This document shows positions 35,054 to 44,208 of a DNA stretch of 64,000 nucleotides, piece after piece (positions within the stretch are counted from its first letter, which is position 1; the number at the start of each line of letters is the position of its first letter). Source of the stretch: Photobacterium toruni. GTDB lineage: Bacteria; Pseudomonadota; Gammaproteobacteria; Enterobacterales; Vibrionaceae. The notes beneath the pieces were generated by a model. That model was not told the DNA's origin and searched no databases. It saw nothing but the letters and a program-made list of their open reading frames with translations. The DNA lies in contig NZ_AP024854.1 of assembly GCF_024529955.1 (NCBI RefSeq), forward strand, positions 1,550,001 to 1,614,000. The letters are read 5' to 3'. Made by a program: the position numbers and the translations under genes.

Positions 35054-36524
35054 GTTGTGCCTCTTTGGTTGAATGTTGGATCTTCGTTTGAACGTTATGC
35101 GCAGGATCAGCCGTACTCACAATGGCATCATCATTCATGGCTTGGCGTTCGGCTTTTATCTCGCGGCGTACAGCGACAGGGTTATAGTTGCGTTCACGTT
35201 GGAAGTGACTCAGTGATTGCAGCCCTAGACGGGTACCTTTTTCAATACCTGTCATCTCTTTAGCGGGATCAATCCACGGCATCACAGGCGCTTGATAAAT
35301 GGCATTAAGCACTGAAACCACATCCACTTCTTTAGGCACTACCAATTCCCGCGATAAAATCGCCATCTGCAGTGCCATTCGATATTGAGGACGGGTCCAA
35401 CTGGTAACGAACTTGCGTTGTAAAATGCGATAACGGGCAAAGGAATCAATCAGCTCTTGCCGTTGAGCTGAATAAGAACCGGTGTAATGACGGGTGACAC
35501 TTGAGCAGTTAACACCAGCACCTGATGCCGCTAATCGCATTTGAGCATCACGAAACGGACTGCTCATGGCTTCTTGGCGTTTGCTTTCAACAATGCCAGC
35601 ATCTTCACCAGGGGCGAGTTCAAAACTGTTCCCCATCCCTAGAAAGATATCGCCACCACGTTCAAAGTTATCAGCCTCACCTGAGCCCGTATCTCGTTTA
35701 ATGAAATAGGCAAAACGGCTGGCAATCTGCGCACTGACTCGCTCTGATTGATCGTAATCTTCAATATCGGCAATCAAATCTAAGACCGAATGCAGCAGTG
35801 TTACCCCTCGGTTTTGATGAAATCGACGAGTAAATTTTAAATGCGCCACAAACCGCGCATCCACTTCCGCAAAAGAAAAGCCATGAGCATCACGCTGAAT
35901 CAGTAATGACACCATCTGACCTAGACCATTACGGCGAATACCTTCATACATACCCTTTTCAGGCTCGTTGATATTCAGGGGAATGTAATCGGGCTCAAAT
36001 GGCTGCACCCCAAACGGCGTTGTTGATGGGTATTCAATCCCTGCATCTCGCCCTAGGTAATAACGGGCAAACACTTCACCATCACGCAGCCACGTTCGAC
36101 AGGCTAACCATTCGGTTTCAGCCCGAGATAACTCACCATCAATATTCTGTTGCAATGAAAACCGTTCAAACCATTCGCTGATCTTACGGGCAAACTCAGT
36201 GTGAACATCACCGTTCATGTCTAACGGCTGTGGTTCAATCATAATGCCGTTAGGTCCAACGACATTGGCACACAGTTCATCAAGAATGGCAGTGACATAA
36301 GGCGTGTTTTCATCCATATGTCGTGCACGTTCGCGTAAAGACTTCGCATCTTTATTGATTTGGTTAGCTTTGCCAGTAGAGCGAGCATTACGTTTTTTGG
36401 TATGGGGATTAGCAGGCAGTGCGGCTTGGTATTTATTAATCAGGTTACGGTTATAAAGCCGTTCAGCCCCCGATTTAGGATTAAAATAACAAATGATACG
36501 ATCGGCTATATTCAATTTACTCAA
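35037..36524 (-). CDS. Portal protein (lambda gpB family)
   Basis: 495 aa lambda-type portal, forming the dodecameric DNA gate of the head. Family blocks include GPNGIMIEPQP, EWLACRTWLRDGEVFARYYLG and GAGVNCSSVTRHYTGSYSAQRQ. The stop overlaps the start of the protease-capsid gene by 17 bases. Confidence 0.9.
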   Translation of the reverse strand: MSKLNIADRIICYFNPKSGAERLYNRNLINKYQAALPANPHTKKRNARSTGKANQINKDAKSLRERARHMDENTPYVTAILDELCANVVGPNGIMIEPQPLDMNGDVHTEFARKISEWFERFSLQQNIDGELSRAETEWLACRTWLRDGEVFARYYLGRDAGIEYPSTTPFGVQPFEPDYIPLNINEPEKGMYEGIRRNGLGQMVSLLIQRDAHGFSFAEVDARFVAHLKFTRRFHQNRGVTLLHSVLDLIADIEDYDQSERVSAQIASRFAYFIKRDTGSGEADNFERGGDIFLGMGNSFELAPGEDAGIVESKRQEAMSSPFRDAQMRLAASGAGVNCSSVTRHYTGSYSAQRQELIDSFARYRILQRKFVTSWTRPQYRMALQMAILSRELVVPKEVDVVSVLNAIYQAPVMPWIDPAKEMTGIEKGTRLGLQSLSHFQRERNYNPVAVRREIKAERQAMNDDAIVSTADPAHNVQTKIQHSTKEAQHAKDN

Positions 36525-36726
36525 GGTAGTTTCTCCGGATCATACTGCGGCGTCCTCCCTGATTTTCACGGCTAATCAACTGCTGCAGACGTTCTATTTC
36601 ACGGCGAACCGTTGCCAAACTCGCAAAGGTCAGCTTTTCCCCTTCAGCTGTTTCAACCGCTTGTTGCATCAAGATCTTTTTCTCAGCATCGAGATACCAC
36701 TGCAGCCGTTCACGTTGGGTTGTCAT
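36517..36726 (-). CDS. gpW-like head-tail joining protein
   Basis: A 69-aa helical protein with the RERLQWYLDAEKKIL start and VRREIERLQQLI helix of the lambda gpW family. It lies between terminase and portal genes as in lambda and overlaps both by 4-8 bases. Confidence 0.75.
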   Translation of the reverse strand: MTTQRERLQWYLDAEKKILMQQAVETAEGEKLTFASLATVRREIERLQQLISRENQGGRRSMIRRNYLE

Positions 36727-38816
36727 CCAAAAATTCCTTTTGAGTGGTTATATCGTCGACGCGCCACCCGCTCAAACTTCGGCGTTTGGTCTGCATCAAC
36801 CACATTACTATTAAATTGCCAATCAGCGGCCCATGCTGGCGGGTTCTCCCAATGGATATCATCACCGCCTTTGTAATGCATACCGGCTTCGGCATAGGCA
36901 CATAAATCAAAGGATTCATTACGTGCACCATCGGGCTTTTGCCAATGGCCAAGCTCATCAATGTATTCAACGGTCAGTTCATCAAACCAAACTCGATCCG
37001 CCCATCCTGGTAAATGAAAGAACCGTGCACCAAACTCTAACCGTGAAAAACTGGCAGCGACGCGGTTTTTTAAGCGGTTGGTATGCAGCATTAACAACGG
37101 GATTTCACCGTTGGCCAACTTACTACGTTTATCGGGATAGGTTTCTTTAACCAGATCATCGATGTCACGGCTTGCTCCTTTTACTAACCGGAATAGATGC
37201 GATAAGCCATGCCCTTTGAGGCGGTTATAAAACTGATAAGCATGATCGGTAACGGATGAGCTTTTCTGTTTACCCTTTTTCTTCTCACCTGAGCCACCGG
37301 AATCACACAGGGTTAATACAGGCTTCATCACCCGCCCAGAACCATCCGCTAAGGGATAGGTTTTCTTAATCACTTGTTCAATCAACAAATCCCAATCTTC
37401 GGCATACACCATCGGGTTAATACGGTCATTGTTACGGTAGGGATTGGTGAGAATTTCAAAGCGGTCAATCACCCATCGTTGCAGCCCTTCACCATAGACA
37501 TGGGCTTGCACTACAAAACGCGGGTTCTGTTTGCCACCTTGCACATCGATGGACATCATTAAGAAGCGTCCACCTAATGGCACAATGCCACGTTCATGAT
37601 CAGCAGCTCGCGCCATTAACTGATGCGCACCCACTTCTTGACCACGCGACTGCATCACATAAGGTCGCCCCATACGCACGTTGATAAAGGTTTTTAAAGA
37701 CTCTTCATCGCCACAGTCTTTGTACAAGGCATCCGCATTAAGAAAGCGATACACCAAGTTTTCCCAACTGGCATAGGCTGCCACAATGCCTTCAAACCAA
37801 AATGTTGCCCATTTACTGGTTCGAATGACTGATTCATCAGTGACAACCTCCCCATATTGGTCAATTGCACCATCACGAAACCAACGCCCTTCAAGGTTCA
37901 TGATCTGTTTTTGTGATTCAGTATGACGATGGCAACAACGAGGACATTCCACCCAAGCAGTTTTAGCCGCTTCTAAAGGCTCAGGATGTTGTTCCCATTT
38001 CAAGGTTTCAAAATCAGGACGAAAATAGCTATGACAGTCTTGGCATAACCAATAGAAACGACGGCGATCACCTTGGTTATATAAATCAGCTATACCACCA
38101 CAGGGTTGGGATTCATGCGGTGATAAATCTTCAACCCGTTTAGGGTTACGTACAATACGACCAGGAGAAGATTCTGCCATCACCATGCCGGATGATTTCG
38201 CGTTTTGGACACGCATTAGCATCAGTTCAAACTTAGAACCTTCTTGGCCTACCGCATCATCAGCACGATCGTAATCGGTCGCGCCGGCATAGCGATATGT
38301 AGACGCTGATAAACTGGTTTCAGTGGCAGAATCCAACTTTAAGATCATGCCATTTTTAAATTTCTTCGAAGTGATATTGTCATCAGCCTTACGCCCTGTT
38401 CGCAGCTTGGCAATGCCAGCGGTAGCTGAAAAGCTTCGTTCTAAATCGACCTTCGACATATCAGTAGCTTTAGTCTTGGTACTGTAGATAAGCAGCATGT
38501 CACCAGGGGCTTGGGTGACGGTGTAATTTATCCAACCTTCCACCATCGCTTTGGTTTTACCTGAACGCGCAGGACCAACCACAATCACCGCTTCATAAAT
38601 ACGCCGAGCCAAACAATTTAACGGCTCTCGCATGTACGGTACTTGCGACGATAGAAACTTAGTCACATCGGTACCATCAGAGATCCACAATTCATCATCA
38701 GCCGCTTCCACCGGTGTTTTATCGGTTGGTGCACACAAGTAAGCAAAACTGCGTCGAATATCTTTGGCATTAGCAAACTCAATCCCTAAACGGGCATCAA
38801 ACTGTCTCAAGCTCAT
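36723..38816 (-). CDS. Terminase large subunit (GpA family)
   Basis: A 697-aa DNA packaging motor of the lambda GpA type. Walker A (VVGPARSGKTKAM, about 77-90) and Walker-B-like acidic segment near MLLIYSTKTKATD are followed by CPRCCHRH and CQDC cysteine pairs (about 265-295) and a C-terminal nuclease domain (MMSIDVQGGK with Asp, about 425). Full length. Confidence 0.9.
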   Translation of the reverse strand: MSLRQFDARLGIEFANAKDIRRSFAYLCAPTDKTPVEAADDELWISDGTDVTKFLSSQVPYMREPLNCLARRIYEAVIVVGPARSGKTKAMVEGWINYTVTQAPGDMLLIYSTKTKATDMSKVDLERSFSATAGIAKLRTGRKADDNITSKKFKNGMILKLDSATETSLSASTYRYAGATDYDRADDAVGQEGSKFELMLMRVQNAKSSGMVMAESSPGRIVRNPKRVEDLSPHESQPCGGIADLYNQGDRRRFYWLCQDCHSYFRPDFETLKWEQHPEPLEAAKTAWVECPRCCHRHTESQKQIMNLEGRWFRDGAIDQYGEVVTDESVIRTSKWATFWFEGIVAAYASWENLVYRFLNADALYKDCGDEESLKTFINVRMGRPYVMQSRGQEVGAHQLMARAADHERGIVPLGGRFLMMSIDVQGGKQNPRFVVQAHVYGEGLQRWVIDRFEILTNPYRNNDRINPMVYAEDWDLLIEQVIKKTYPLADGSGRVMKPVLTLCDSGGSGEKKKGKQKSSSVTDHAYQFYNRLKGHGLSHLFRLVKGASRDIDDLVKETYPDKRSKLANGEIPLLMLHTNRLKNRVAASFSRLEFGARFFHLPGWADRVWFDELTVEYIDELGHWQKPDGARNESFDLCAYAEAGMHYKGGDDIHWENPPAWAADWQFNSNVVDADQTPKFERVARRRYNHSKGIFG

Positions 38817-39267
38817 CAGCGACCGCCTTTAAATCGAAATTAAGCAGAGTTTCTAAATCTTCAAGTTGTTGCGGTGTCGCGGTAGGAATAGCCGATTCAA
38901 TACGGGTGATCACCTTGTCTTTAAAGCCTTTAACACTGGCAATACAGACAGCAATTTCATTTTCATAATCTTCTTTGGTGACACTCTCACCAGATTCCCG
39001 CATCAAAATCAGTTTTTCACGTTCACTTTGTACATACGCCCGTAACTCAGCTGCGGTTTTAAACCCCATTAAATCGGGTGCATCTGATTCTTTACGCGGT
39101 TGTTGGCATAGGTACGGCGCGACTTGCACCACATCATAAAGTGGCGTGTTGCCCTTATAAGCGACAGGAGAAACCCCTGCCGCTTTTAGGTTTTTACGAA
39201 TGGTTGAACGGTGTTTACCAAACTGTTCAAGTTCGGTGGTATTCCAAAAACGTTTTTCATTATTCAT
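38797..39267 (-). CDS. Terminase small subunit (Nu1/DUF1441-like)
   Basis: 156 aa with an N-terminal DNA-binding segment (HRSTIRKNLKAAGVSP, about 19-34) and a C-terminal coiled coil (about 80-155), like lambda Nu1-type small terminases. It overlaps the large subunit start by 20 bases. Confidence 0.75.
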   Translation of the reverse strand: MNNEKRFWNTTELEQFGKHRSTIRKNLKAAGVSPVAYKGNTPLYDVVQVAPYLCQQPRKESDAPDLMGFKTAAELRAYVQSEREKLILMRESGESVTKEDYENEIAVCIASVKGFKDKVITRIESAIPTATPQQLEDLETLLNFDLKAVADELETV

Positions 39268-39284
39268 GGCACTCTCAATCGTAG

Positions 39285-39584
39285 TTATGGCTCTCCCTCT
39301 GTAATGGGTAACGCCGCACAGTGTGTTGGGTCGTTATAACAACGGCGTAGGTTTTCAATTTGTGCCGCACACAGCGAGAAATGGTGTAACCATACTGGAT
39401 CACGCTTAGCGGCTTCACCCCAAGTCATGGGCGGTTTATGGAAAGGTTGTTTGCAACTAATCAAATACGCTGCAGGTGGTTTGATGTATTCAATGTTGTA
39501 TTGAGTCACCACTTGCGGACTTGGTGTAGTACAACCACTGACTAGCGTTAGGGATAGGCAAATCAGCACACTTTTCATGAGCAA
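39285..39584 (-). CDS. Outer-membrane spanin (Rz1-like lipoprotein)
   Basis: 99 aa with a lipoprotein signal and lipobox LVSGC (Cys18), then Pro-rich sequence. Its start lies inside the end of the Rz-like gene in another frame, the classic overlapping Rz/Rz1 layout. It joins inner and outer membranes at lysis. Confidence 0.75.
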   Translation of the reverse strand: MLMKSVLICLSLTLVSGCTTPSPQVVTQYNIEYIKPPAAYLISCKQPFHKPPMTWGEAAKRDPVWLHHFSLCAAQIENLRRCYNDPTHCAALPITEGEP

Positions 39585-39879
39585 TATCCTTATCGATTTG
39601 ACGTTGTGCTTTTAACGCCCGTTGTTGCCATTGCTGACGTTGACGTTCGTTATGTTCAGCGGCTAATCGTTCTTGGTGGGATGCTTGCTCTAAACGGGTA
39701 ATGGTAGATTGCATCGACTGATTAACGTCCACTAACTGCTTTGATTGGGTTTGTTGTTCCACAACCAGTGCTTGAGCCGCTTCCAGCTTTTGCACTGTCT
39801 GTGAATACGTCCACGCCAATATCGATAATGCCGTTAATACACCAACACCCCCGATGAGCTTGAGCTTACTGATAGCCAT
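39490..39879 (-). CDS. Inner-membrane spanin (Rz-like)
   Basis: 129 aa: one N-terminal membrane segment (about 7-24), then a long coiled coil (about 30-95) rich in Gln and Glu. It is the partner of the overlapping lipoprotein gene. Follows the endolysin gene, overlapping by 14 bases. Confidence 0.8.
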   Translation of the reverse strand: MAISKLKLIGGVGVLTALSILAWTYSQTVQKLEAAQALVVEQQTQSKQLVDVNQSMQSTITRLEQASHQERLAAEHNERQRQQWQQRALKAQRQIDKDIAHEKCADLPIPNASQWLYYTKSASGDSIQH

Positions 39880-40402
39880 ACAAGCAAACCTTTTGCTCTG
39901 CTAAACGGCGTTTAACGATACCAGCACAGTGACTGCTATCAAGTCGGCAATCTTTACCATTCACAAATACCCACCGTGGAAACTCATTACAAGCTGCGGT
40001 TAACTGCCCTGCTTTAAGCTTCTTGAGATAGGTAGAACTGCGAAAGTTGCCAGCTCCGAGGTTAAACACGAATGACACTGCCATATCGTATTGAGGGCCA
40101 GCAGCTAATGTCACTTGCCTATCAACCACCTTTTCCGCCGCACTGATATCTTCAATGTACCAATCAGCAATGGTTTCGGTGGTTGCTTTGTCGCCTTGTT
40201 TTACTCCTGTGGTATGGCCTAACCCTGCAGTCCAACGGTCGGCACTGCATTGATAAGCGGATGAGGAACACCCCTCTAAATTACTGATAAACGCTAATCC
40301 ATCAGGGGTGGTTTTTAAATCGTGATCGGTACCAGCTACAACCGCCAACACACTGGCGACCAAGCAGCCAATAACGCCACTAGTCTTCTTCAATTTGCTC
40401 AT
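39866..40402 (-). CDS. Endolysin, T4-lysozyme-like (GH24), SAR type
   Basis: 178-aa phage lysozyme. Catalytic Glu-Asp-Thr triad in EGCSSSAYQCSADRWTAGLGHTTG (about 44-66). The N-terminal segment (SGVIGCLVASVLAVVAG, about 8-24) is weakly hydrophobic and Gly/Ala-rich, as in signal-anchor-release endolysins. It degrades peptidoglycan at the end of the lytic cycle. Confidence 0.85.
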   Translation of the reverse strand: MSKLKKTSGVIGCLVASVLAVVAGTDHDLKTTPDGLAFISNLEGCSSSAYQCSADRWTAGLGHTTGVKQGDKATTETIADWYIEDISAAEKVVDRQVTLAAGPQYDMAVSFVFNLGAGNFRSSTYLKKLKAGQLTAACNEFPRWVFVNGKDCRLDSSHCAGIVKRRLAEQKVCLYGYQ

Positions 40403-40595
40403 AGATTTTCTTCACCTCTGGATGGTTTTGCAGGGCTTTGAGGGTTCGATGTCGATAAAACCAGTTAATAAACGCGGTAAATACGGTGGCAAAAATAGAG
40501 ATGAGCACCCCTATTTCGTTCATGGAAAGACCAGAGGCTACACCAGTTAAACCTGCCCAAAGGTAGGCAAACCAGCTAATAACTTTCTCTCTCAT
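40380..40595 (-). CDS. Holin
   Basis: 71 aa with two membrane segments (about 7-24 and 28-47) and a charged C-terminal tail, the layout of class II holins. First gene of the lysis cassette, overlapping the endolysin start by 23 bases. Confidence 0.75.
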   Translation of the reverse strand: MREKVISWFAYLWAGLTGVASGLSMNEIGVLISIFATVFTAFINWFYRHRTLKALQNHPEVKKIYEQIEED

Positions 40596-40610
40596 AGGCG
40601 AATTTCAGAC

Positions 40611-40638
40611 ATAAAAAAACCGCCTCAAAGGACGGTTA
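40611..40638 (-). terminator. Terminator between Kiwa and the lysis cassette (second)
   Basis: On the minus strand AACCGTC and GGCGGTT around a short loop, followed by seven T. Second of two hairpins in tandem. Confidence 0.65.
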
Positions 40639-40663
40639 TGGATTTAATGGAATCCTAAAACGA

Positions 40664-40689
40664 CAAAACCCCACCGAGTAGGTGAGGTT
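40664..40689 (-). terminator. Terminator after kwaB (first)
   Basis: On the minus strand AACCTCACC, loop TACTC, GGTGGGGTT, then TTTTG. With the hairpin at 40611 it insulates the Kiwa genes from the lysis genes. Confidence 0.75.
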
Positions 40690-40738
40690 CTGCAATATGA
40701 GAATTAGACGGCAAATTATTGTAAAAGTCAATTAATAT

Positions 40739-41716
40739 CTAAGCATTCACTAAATCTTTACTTCTTGCTAGATAATGTCTATTTGTCAATTCCGATTTAA
40801 GAAAATCATCATCTAATAATTCTAAGAATTTCTTGCATTTACCAATACTATCTAATTTGAAACTTAAGCGATCATCTGCAGCTTTTAAATGAGATGAATA
40901 GTATTCTCTCTTTTCTACAAACTCTACAATGTCTTGATTCGGTATTTTTTCTCTAATAACAACTGAATTTTTGTATGCTTTTACTACTTTCCGCGCAAAA
41001 GCCGTTTCCGCATCAATCCGTTCATTAAATTTAGTTGGATCTTCAATTAAGCCTAATGCTACGATTTTTGCAGCGTAATTTTTAGCTCGACTATGAATAA
41101 CTTTTTTAAAATGTAAACTATTTTCAAAAACCTTTACATTCTCAACGAAAAAATCATCTTTAATTTGCATAAAAACAAAGTTAGCATTAATTTTCAAAAC
41201 ATCACATTCTAATTTAACTACTCTTGTTTTATGTGTAGTTAAATTCAATAAGCCTTTATCTGGACCTAAAAGAGACACAGGAAATACATGCTGAAAGAAA
41301 GCTATTGAAAAATCAGTTTTAGAGTTTGTCAGTACTACAATACTTGATTTAATATTATTTAATTTGTCATTTTTAACCTTATACAATTCGACAGGTTTAG
41401 TAATGTCAAATTTTAGCGCTTGTTCTGTTAAACCGAATTCAAATGGCTTGTCTGCTTCATCAAAATCATATTGAAATAATGAATTATCCCTTTCATCATA
41501 ATTTGATAGTTTAATTAAACTAAAATTATCACTTTCTGTGTACTTATTTCTTAGACTCTTACAAAAACTTTCTCTAAAATTCTCTAAAGCATTATTGTCG
41601 ATATCTGAGTCTTTAATTTCATTAGCATCATTAACAAAATAAACTTTAACTCCATCACAATTATCAACAAAATCAGCAAAAGAATCTTTAAATACTACCA
41701 TCTCTAACCATCTCAT
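40739..41716 (-). CDS. kwaB: Kiwa anti-phage protein KwaB (DUF4868-like)
   Basis: 325-aa soluble protein, the length of KwaB. Recognised from pairing with a four-helix membrane protein, length and general pattern (for example the ...HLTTHKTRVVKLECDVLKINANFVFMQIKDD region and the RAKNYAAKIVALGLIEDPTKFNERIDAE segment, typical of DUF4868). In Kiwa, KwaB binds DNA and acts with KwaA to block phage replication and late transcription. Its start overlaps the kwaA stop (ATGA). AT-rich compared with its phage neighbours, which points to recent transfer. It sits between the Q-like gene and the lysis genes, a common cargo site in prophages. Confidence 0.78.
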   Translation of the reverse strand: MRWLEMVVFKDSFADFVDNCDGVKVYFVNDANEIKDSDIDNNALENFRESFCKSLRNKYTESDNFSLIKLSNYDERDNSLFQYDFDEADKPFEFGLTEQALKFDITKPVELYKVKNDKLNNIKSSIVVLTNSKTDFSIAFFQHVFPVSLLGPDKGLLNLTTHKTRVVKLECDVLKINANFVFMQIKDDFFVENVKVFENSLHFKKVIHSRAKNYAAKIVALGLIEDPTKFNERIDAETAFARKVVKAYKNSVVIREKIPNQDIVEFVEKREYYSSHLKAADDRLSFKLDSIGKCKKFLELLDDDFLKSELTNRHYLARSKDLVNA

Positions 41717-42327
41717 ATTTTCTTAGCAAAAAAAACATTATCAGATATTAATTTATATCTAATAGACGTATTCGGTTCAATAATATCTTTCGATATAATT
41801 ATTACTGATTCATAAATTCTATTTTGATCAGATAAATTTGCCTTATATAACTTAAATCCAAATAAAGCTAATGTTGGATTAGCATAATACTTGTCTGTTC
41901 TAACAAAAATAAATCCAATAACAATCAATAACACAAAATAAGCTAATAATTTTTGAGGTTCGTTAAATGTAAAACCAAAAAAAGGAATTATATAAGTAGC
42001 CAAAAATGTTAAATGCTCATAATCTTCACTTTTGACTTCGCAAACACGAATAGATGCTCCAGCACCACCACTCAACATATAATTAAAATCTTTTTTAATC
42101 TTTACACATACAATTAATAAGATAACCATTAGACTTGGAAGTAGATTACATTTAATTAAAGCCTTGAGATATTCAAAATAATTTTCAAAGCAAACTAATG
42201 TTTTACTATTAGAAAAATCACATATAGGAAATGATTCTTTAGGTATTTTAAATGTCATAATAATAACAATAAAAAAAAGAATAGCTAAAGATAATATATA
42301 TAGTTTTACTTTTTCTATATTTTTCAT
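41713..42327 (-). CDS. kwaA: Kiwa anti-phage membrane protein KwaA
   Basis: 204 aa with four predicted membrane segments (about 10-27, 60-77, 107-121 and 128-144). Four segments and about 200 aa match KwaA. KwaA is the membrane sensor of Kiwa and assembles with KwaB. Translationally coupled to kwaB by a 4-base overlap. A long gene-free upstream region provides room for its own promoter, so it can be expressed in the lysogen. Confidence 0.75.
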   Translation of the reverse strand: MKNIEKVKLYILSLAILFFIVIIMTFKIPKESFPICDFSNSKTLVCFENYFEYLKALIKCNLLPSLMVILLIVCVKIKKDFNYMLSGGAGASIRVCEVKSEDYEHLTFLATYIIPFFGFTFNEPQKLLAYFVLLIVIGFIFVRTDKYYANPTLALFGFKLYKANLSDQNRIYESVIIISKDIIEPNTSIRYKLISDNVFFAKKI

Positions 42328-42901
42328 CTTATTTCTACCTAGTTAATCTAACATTAAATCCCTATAATATGCAGTATAATGCATTATATGAGGGAGTTTT
42401 GTCTACAAAAAAATAAATGCGCTTACATTTATCGAATGAATTATAGACAATAATAGTTCTAATATTGGAAAGATAGATTATCATTGTGATAACTATCACG
42501 TTTCAACGTCATGCTTTACAAAAGATTGTTACAAATAATAAACACTAGGATACACAATAAAACAACTAGTTAAATCATCTTGTAACACCGCCATCATCTT
42601 TAAAGGTTCTATATTCATCTACTTAATTAATAACTATTACTAAAAAATTTCTTATCCTAAAAAAAATATAACGTTAATAAACACAAAAACAATGTAATAA
42701 ATATAATCTAAACAAAAACCACACACTAGCAAAACTTAAACTATTTATTACATAAATAAAAAAGTATTACTTCACTTGTAATACTTTTTTTAAATAATTA
42801 TTTTACATGTCAAAATATAAACTAATCATTATAATTAATGAAAGTTTTAATTTAAAAAACAAATAATATAAGTTACATATCTATTTATAAAGAACTCTTT
42901 A
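42328..42901. other. Gene-free AT-rich region upstream of Kiwa
   Basis: About 570 bases with no gene. It contains the bidirectional hairpin at 42758-42790, and a palindromic TATAATGCATTATA-type stretch at about 42372-42388 that includes -10-like boxes. It probably holds the kwaA promoter and the Q-responsive late control region. Confidence 0.5.
42758..42790. terminator. Bidirectional terminator downstream of the Q-like gene
   Basis: Stem AAAAAGTATTAC and GTAATACTTTTT around TTCACTT, with A and T runs on the two sides. A natural target for antitermination by the Q-like protein. Confidence 0.85.
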
Positions 42902-43486
42902 TTATATAAACTCAACAACCTCCATTTCTATCTGTTCTTCCATCGCCCTTACAGCCGTGTCCCTATTCTTAACTAACCATAGAACTAATAAATTCAAAAT
43001 AGTGTTATAACTTTTAAACCGACTATACGTAACAGGCAGAACTTGAGCAAAATAAGAAAAACGAGTTTCCTGTGTCCATTCAATACGTCCGTTTTTACAG
43101 CATTGACATTTACGTTGATGGCTACACTTTGAAAGCACTTTTCCTGCGCCATTACACTCTGGACATACTTGCCCATTCAGTTGAGTCGCTTCAGCAATTG
43201 CCGTCGCACATAACGCTGTTAACGCCTTTTCAGGGTAAACCCCGCGCCAATCTTCCATTAATCGTAATGTTTCACCCCTAGTCGCTATTTGTAGCTGTTT
43301 AAGTGCATGAACATCTCTTAGCCCTTCAACAAACAGTACCAACCACCCTACTGGCGATTCATGCCAACATAGCCCCACTACCGCCAATTGTTCTTCTGCA
43401 GACAATAACGCTTTACCACCACCAGACTGAGGATCGTAATTAATCCCTTTAATCGCAAATTTACTCAATAGGGTTTCGATTCTCAT
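42902..43486 (-). CDS. Q-like late antitermination protein
   Basis: 194 aa with a DnaJ-like zinc-binding pattern: CPECNGAGK at 108-116 and C127-x-C129-C130 with KNGR. This matches Q antiterminators of phages such as 21 and 82. Position fits: last gene of the early operon, before the late genes. It would let RNA polymerase pass terminators into the Kiwa/lysis/head/tail region. Confidence 0.75.
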   Translation of the reverse strand: MRIETLLSKFAIKGINYDPQSGGGKALLSAEEQLAVVGLCWHESPVGWLVLFVEGLRDVHALKQLQIATRGETLRLMEDWRGVYPEKALTALCATAIAEATQLNGQVCPECNGAGKVLSKCSHQRKCQCCKNGRIEWTQETRFSYFAQVLPVTYSRFKSYNTILNLLVLWLVKNRDTAVRAMEEQIEMEVVEFI

Positions 43487-44208
43487 GCTGATTGTGTTCC
43501 TTTGTTAATTCTAAAACTTGACCAATTAAACGTTACCCACTTACCGTCTTCCATAATGCGGTCGACAGCTGCGCGGCCTAAGGTTGTTATAAGTTCATCA
43601 CTCTGAAGGTTGGTAATCACCCCTGTTGGTTTTTCTAGGGTATAACGTTCATCAATGATGCGGTTTATCATTACTCGCTCGTTATTGCTGTTGTGCTGAA
43701 CGCCCAATTCATCTATCACCAGCAAATCGACATTACTCAGAAAACGAATCAGTGCTGTTTCACTGGTCGCTGAGTCTTGACGGTAAGTATCACGAAATTT
43801 AAGCATCAATTCGGCAACGGTGATCACCACGACAGATCGGCGTTGCTGAAGTGCTTGATTGGCAATCGCACACGCTAAGTGGTTTTTACCTGTACCTGAT
43901 GTACCCGCAAAGATAAAACCACCACACGCACGATCATTCAGTAAATTATCGACAAACGTTTTTGATTCATTAAACGCATGTTGCTGGCCTGCATTCTGAA
44001 TCACGAAGTTATCAAAGCTGCAGTGTTGGTGACGCTTCTTGATACCTGAGCGCCCTAATGCTTTTGACACTCGCGTTTGTTGGTTTTGCTCATAAAGATT
44101 CTTAGCGACCACATCGGCTTCACGCTGACGGATGGCTTGCATTTGCTCGTACGTGTATGGCTTCACATGGGCTGGCATGGTTTGCGCTAAACGTTGCATG
44201 ATGTTCAT
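43483..44208 (-). CDS. DnaC-like helicase loader
   Basis: 241-aa AAA+ protein with Walker A AGTSGTGKNHLA (101-112) and Walker B LLVIDELG (162-169), and a DnaC-type arginine finger region (ERVMINRIIDERYTLEKPTGVITN). It loads the host replicative helicase at the phage origin. Coupled by ATGA overlaps to the O-like gene upstream and the Q-like gene downstream. Confidence 0.88.
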   Translation of the reverse strand: MNIMQRLAQTMPAHVKPYTYEQMQAIRQREADVVAKNLYEQNQQTRVSKALGRSGIKKRHQHCSFDNFVIQNAGQQHAFNESKTFVDNLLNDRACGGFIFAGTSGTGKNHLACAIANQALQQRRSVVVITVAELMLKFRDTYRQDSATSETALIRFLSNVDLLVIDELGVQHNSNNERVMINRIIDERYTLEKPTGVITNLQSDELITTLGRAAVDRIMEDGKWVTFNWSSFRINKGTQSA

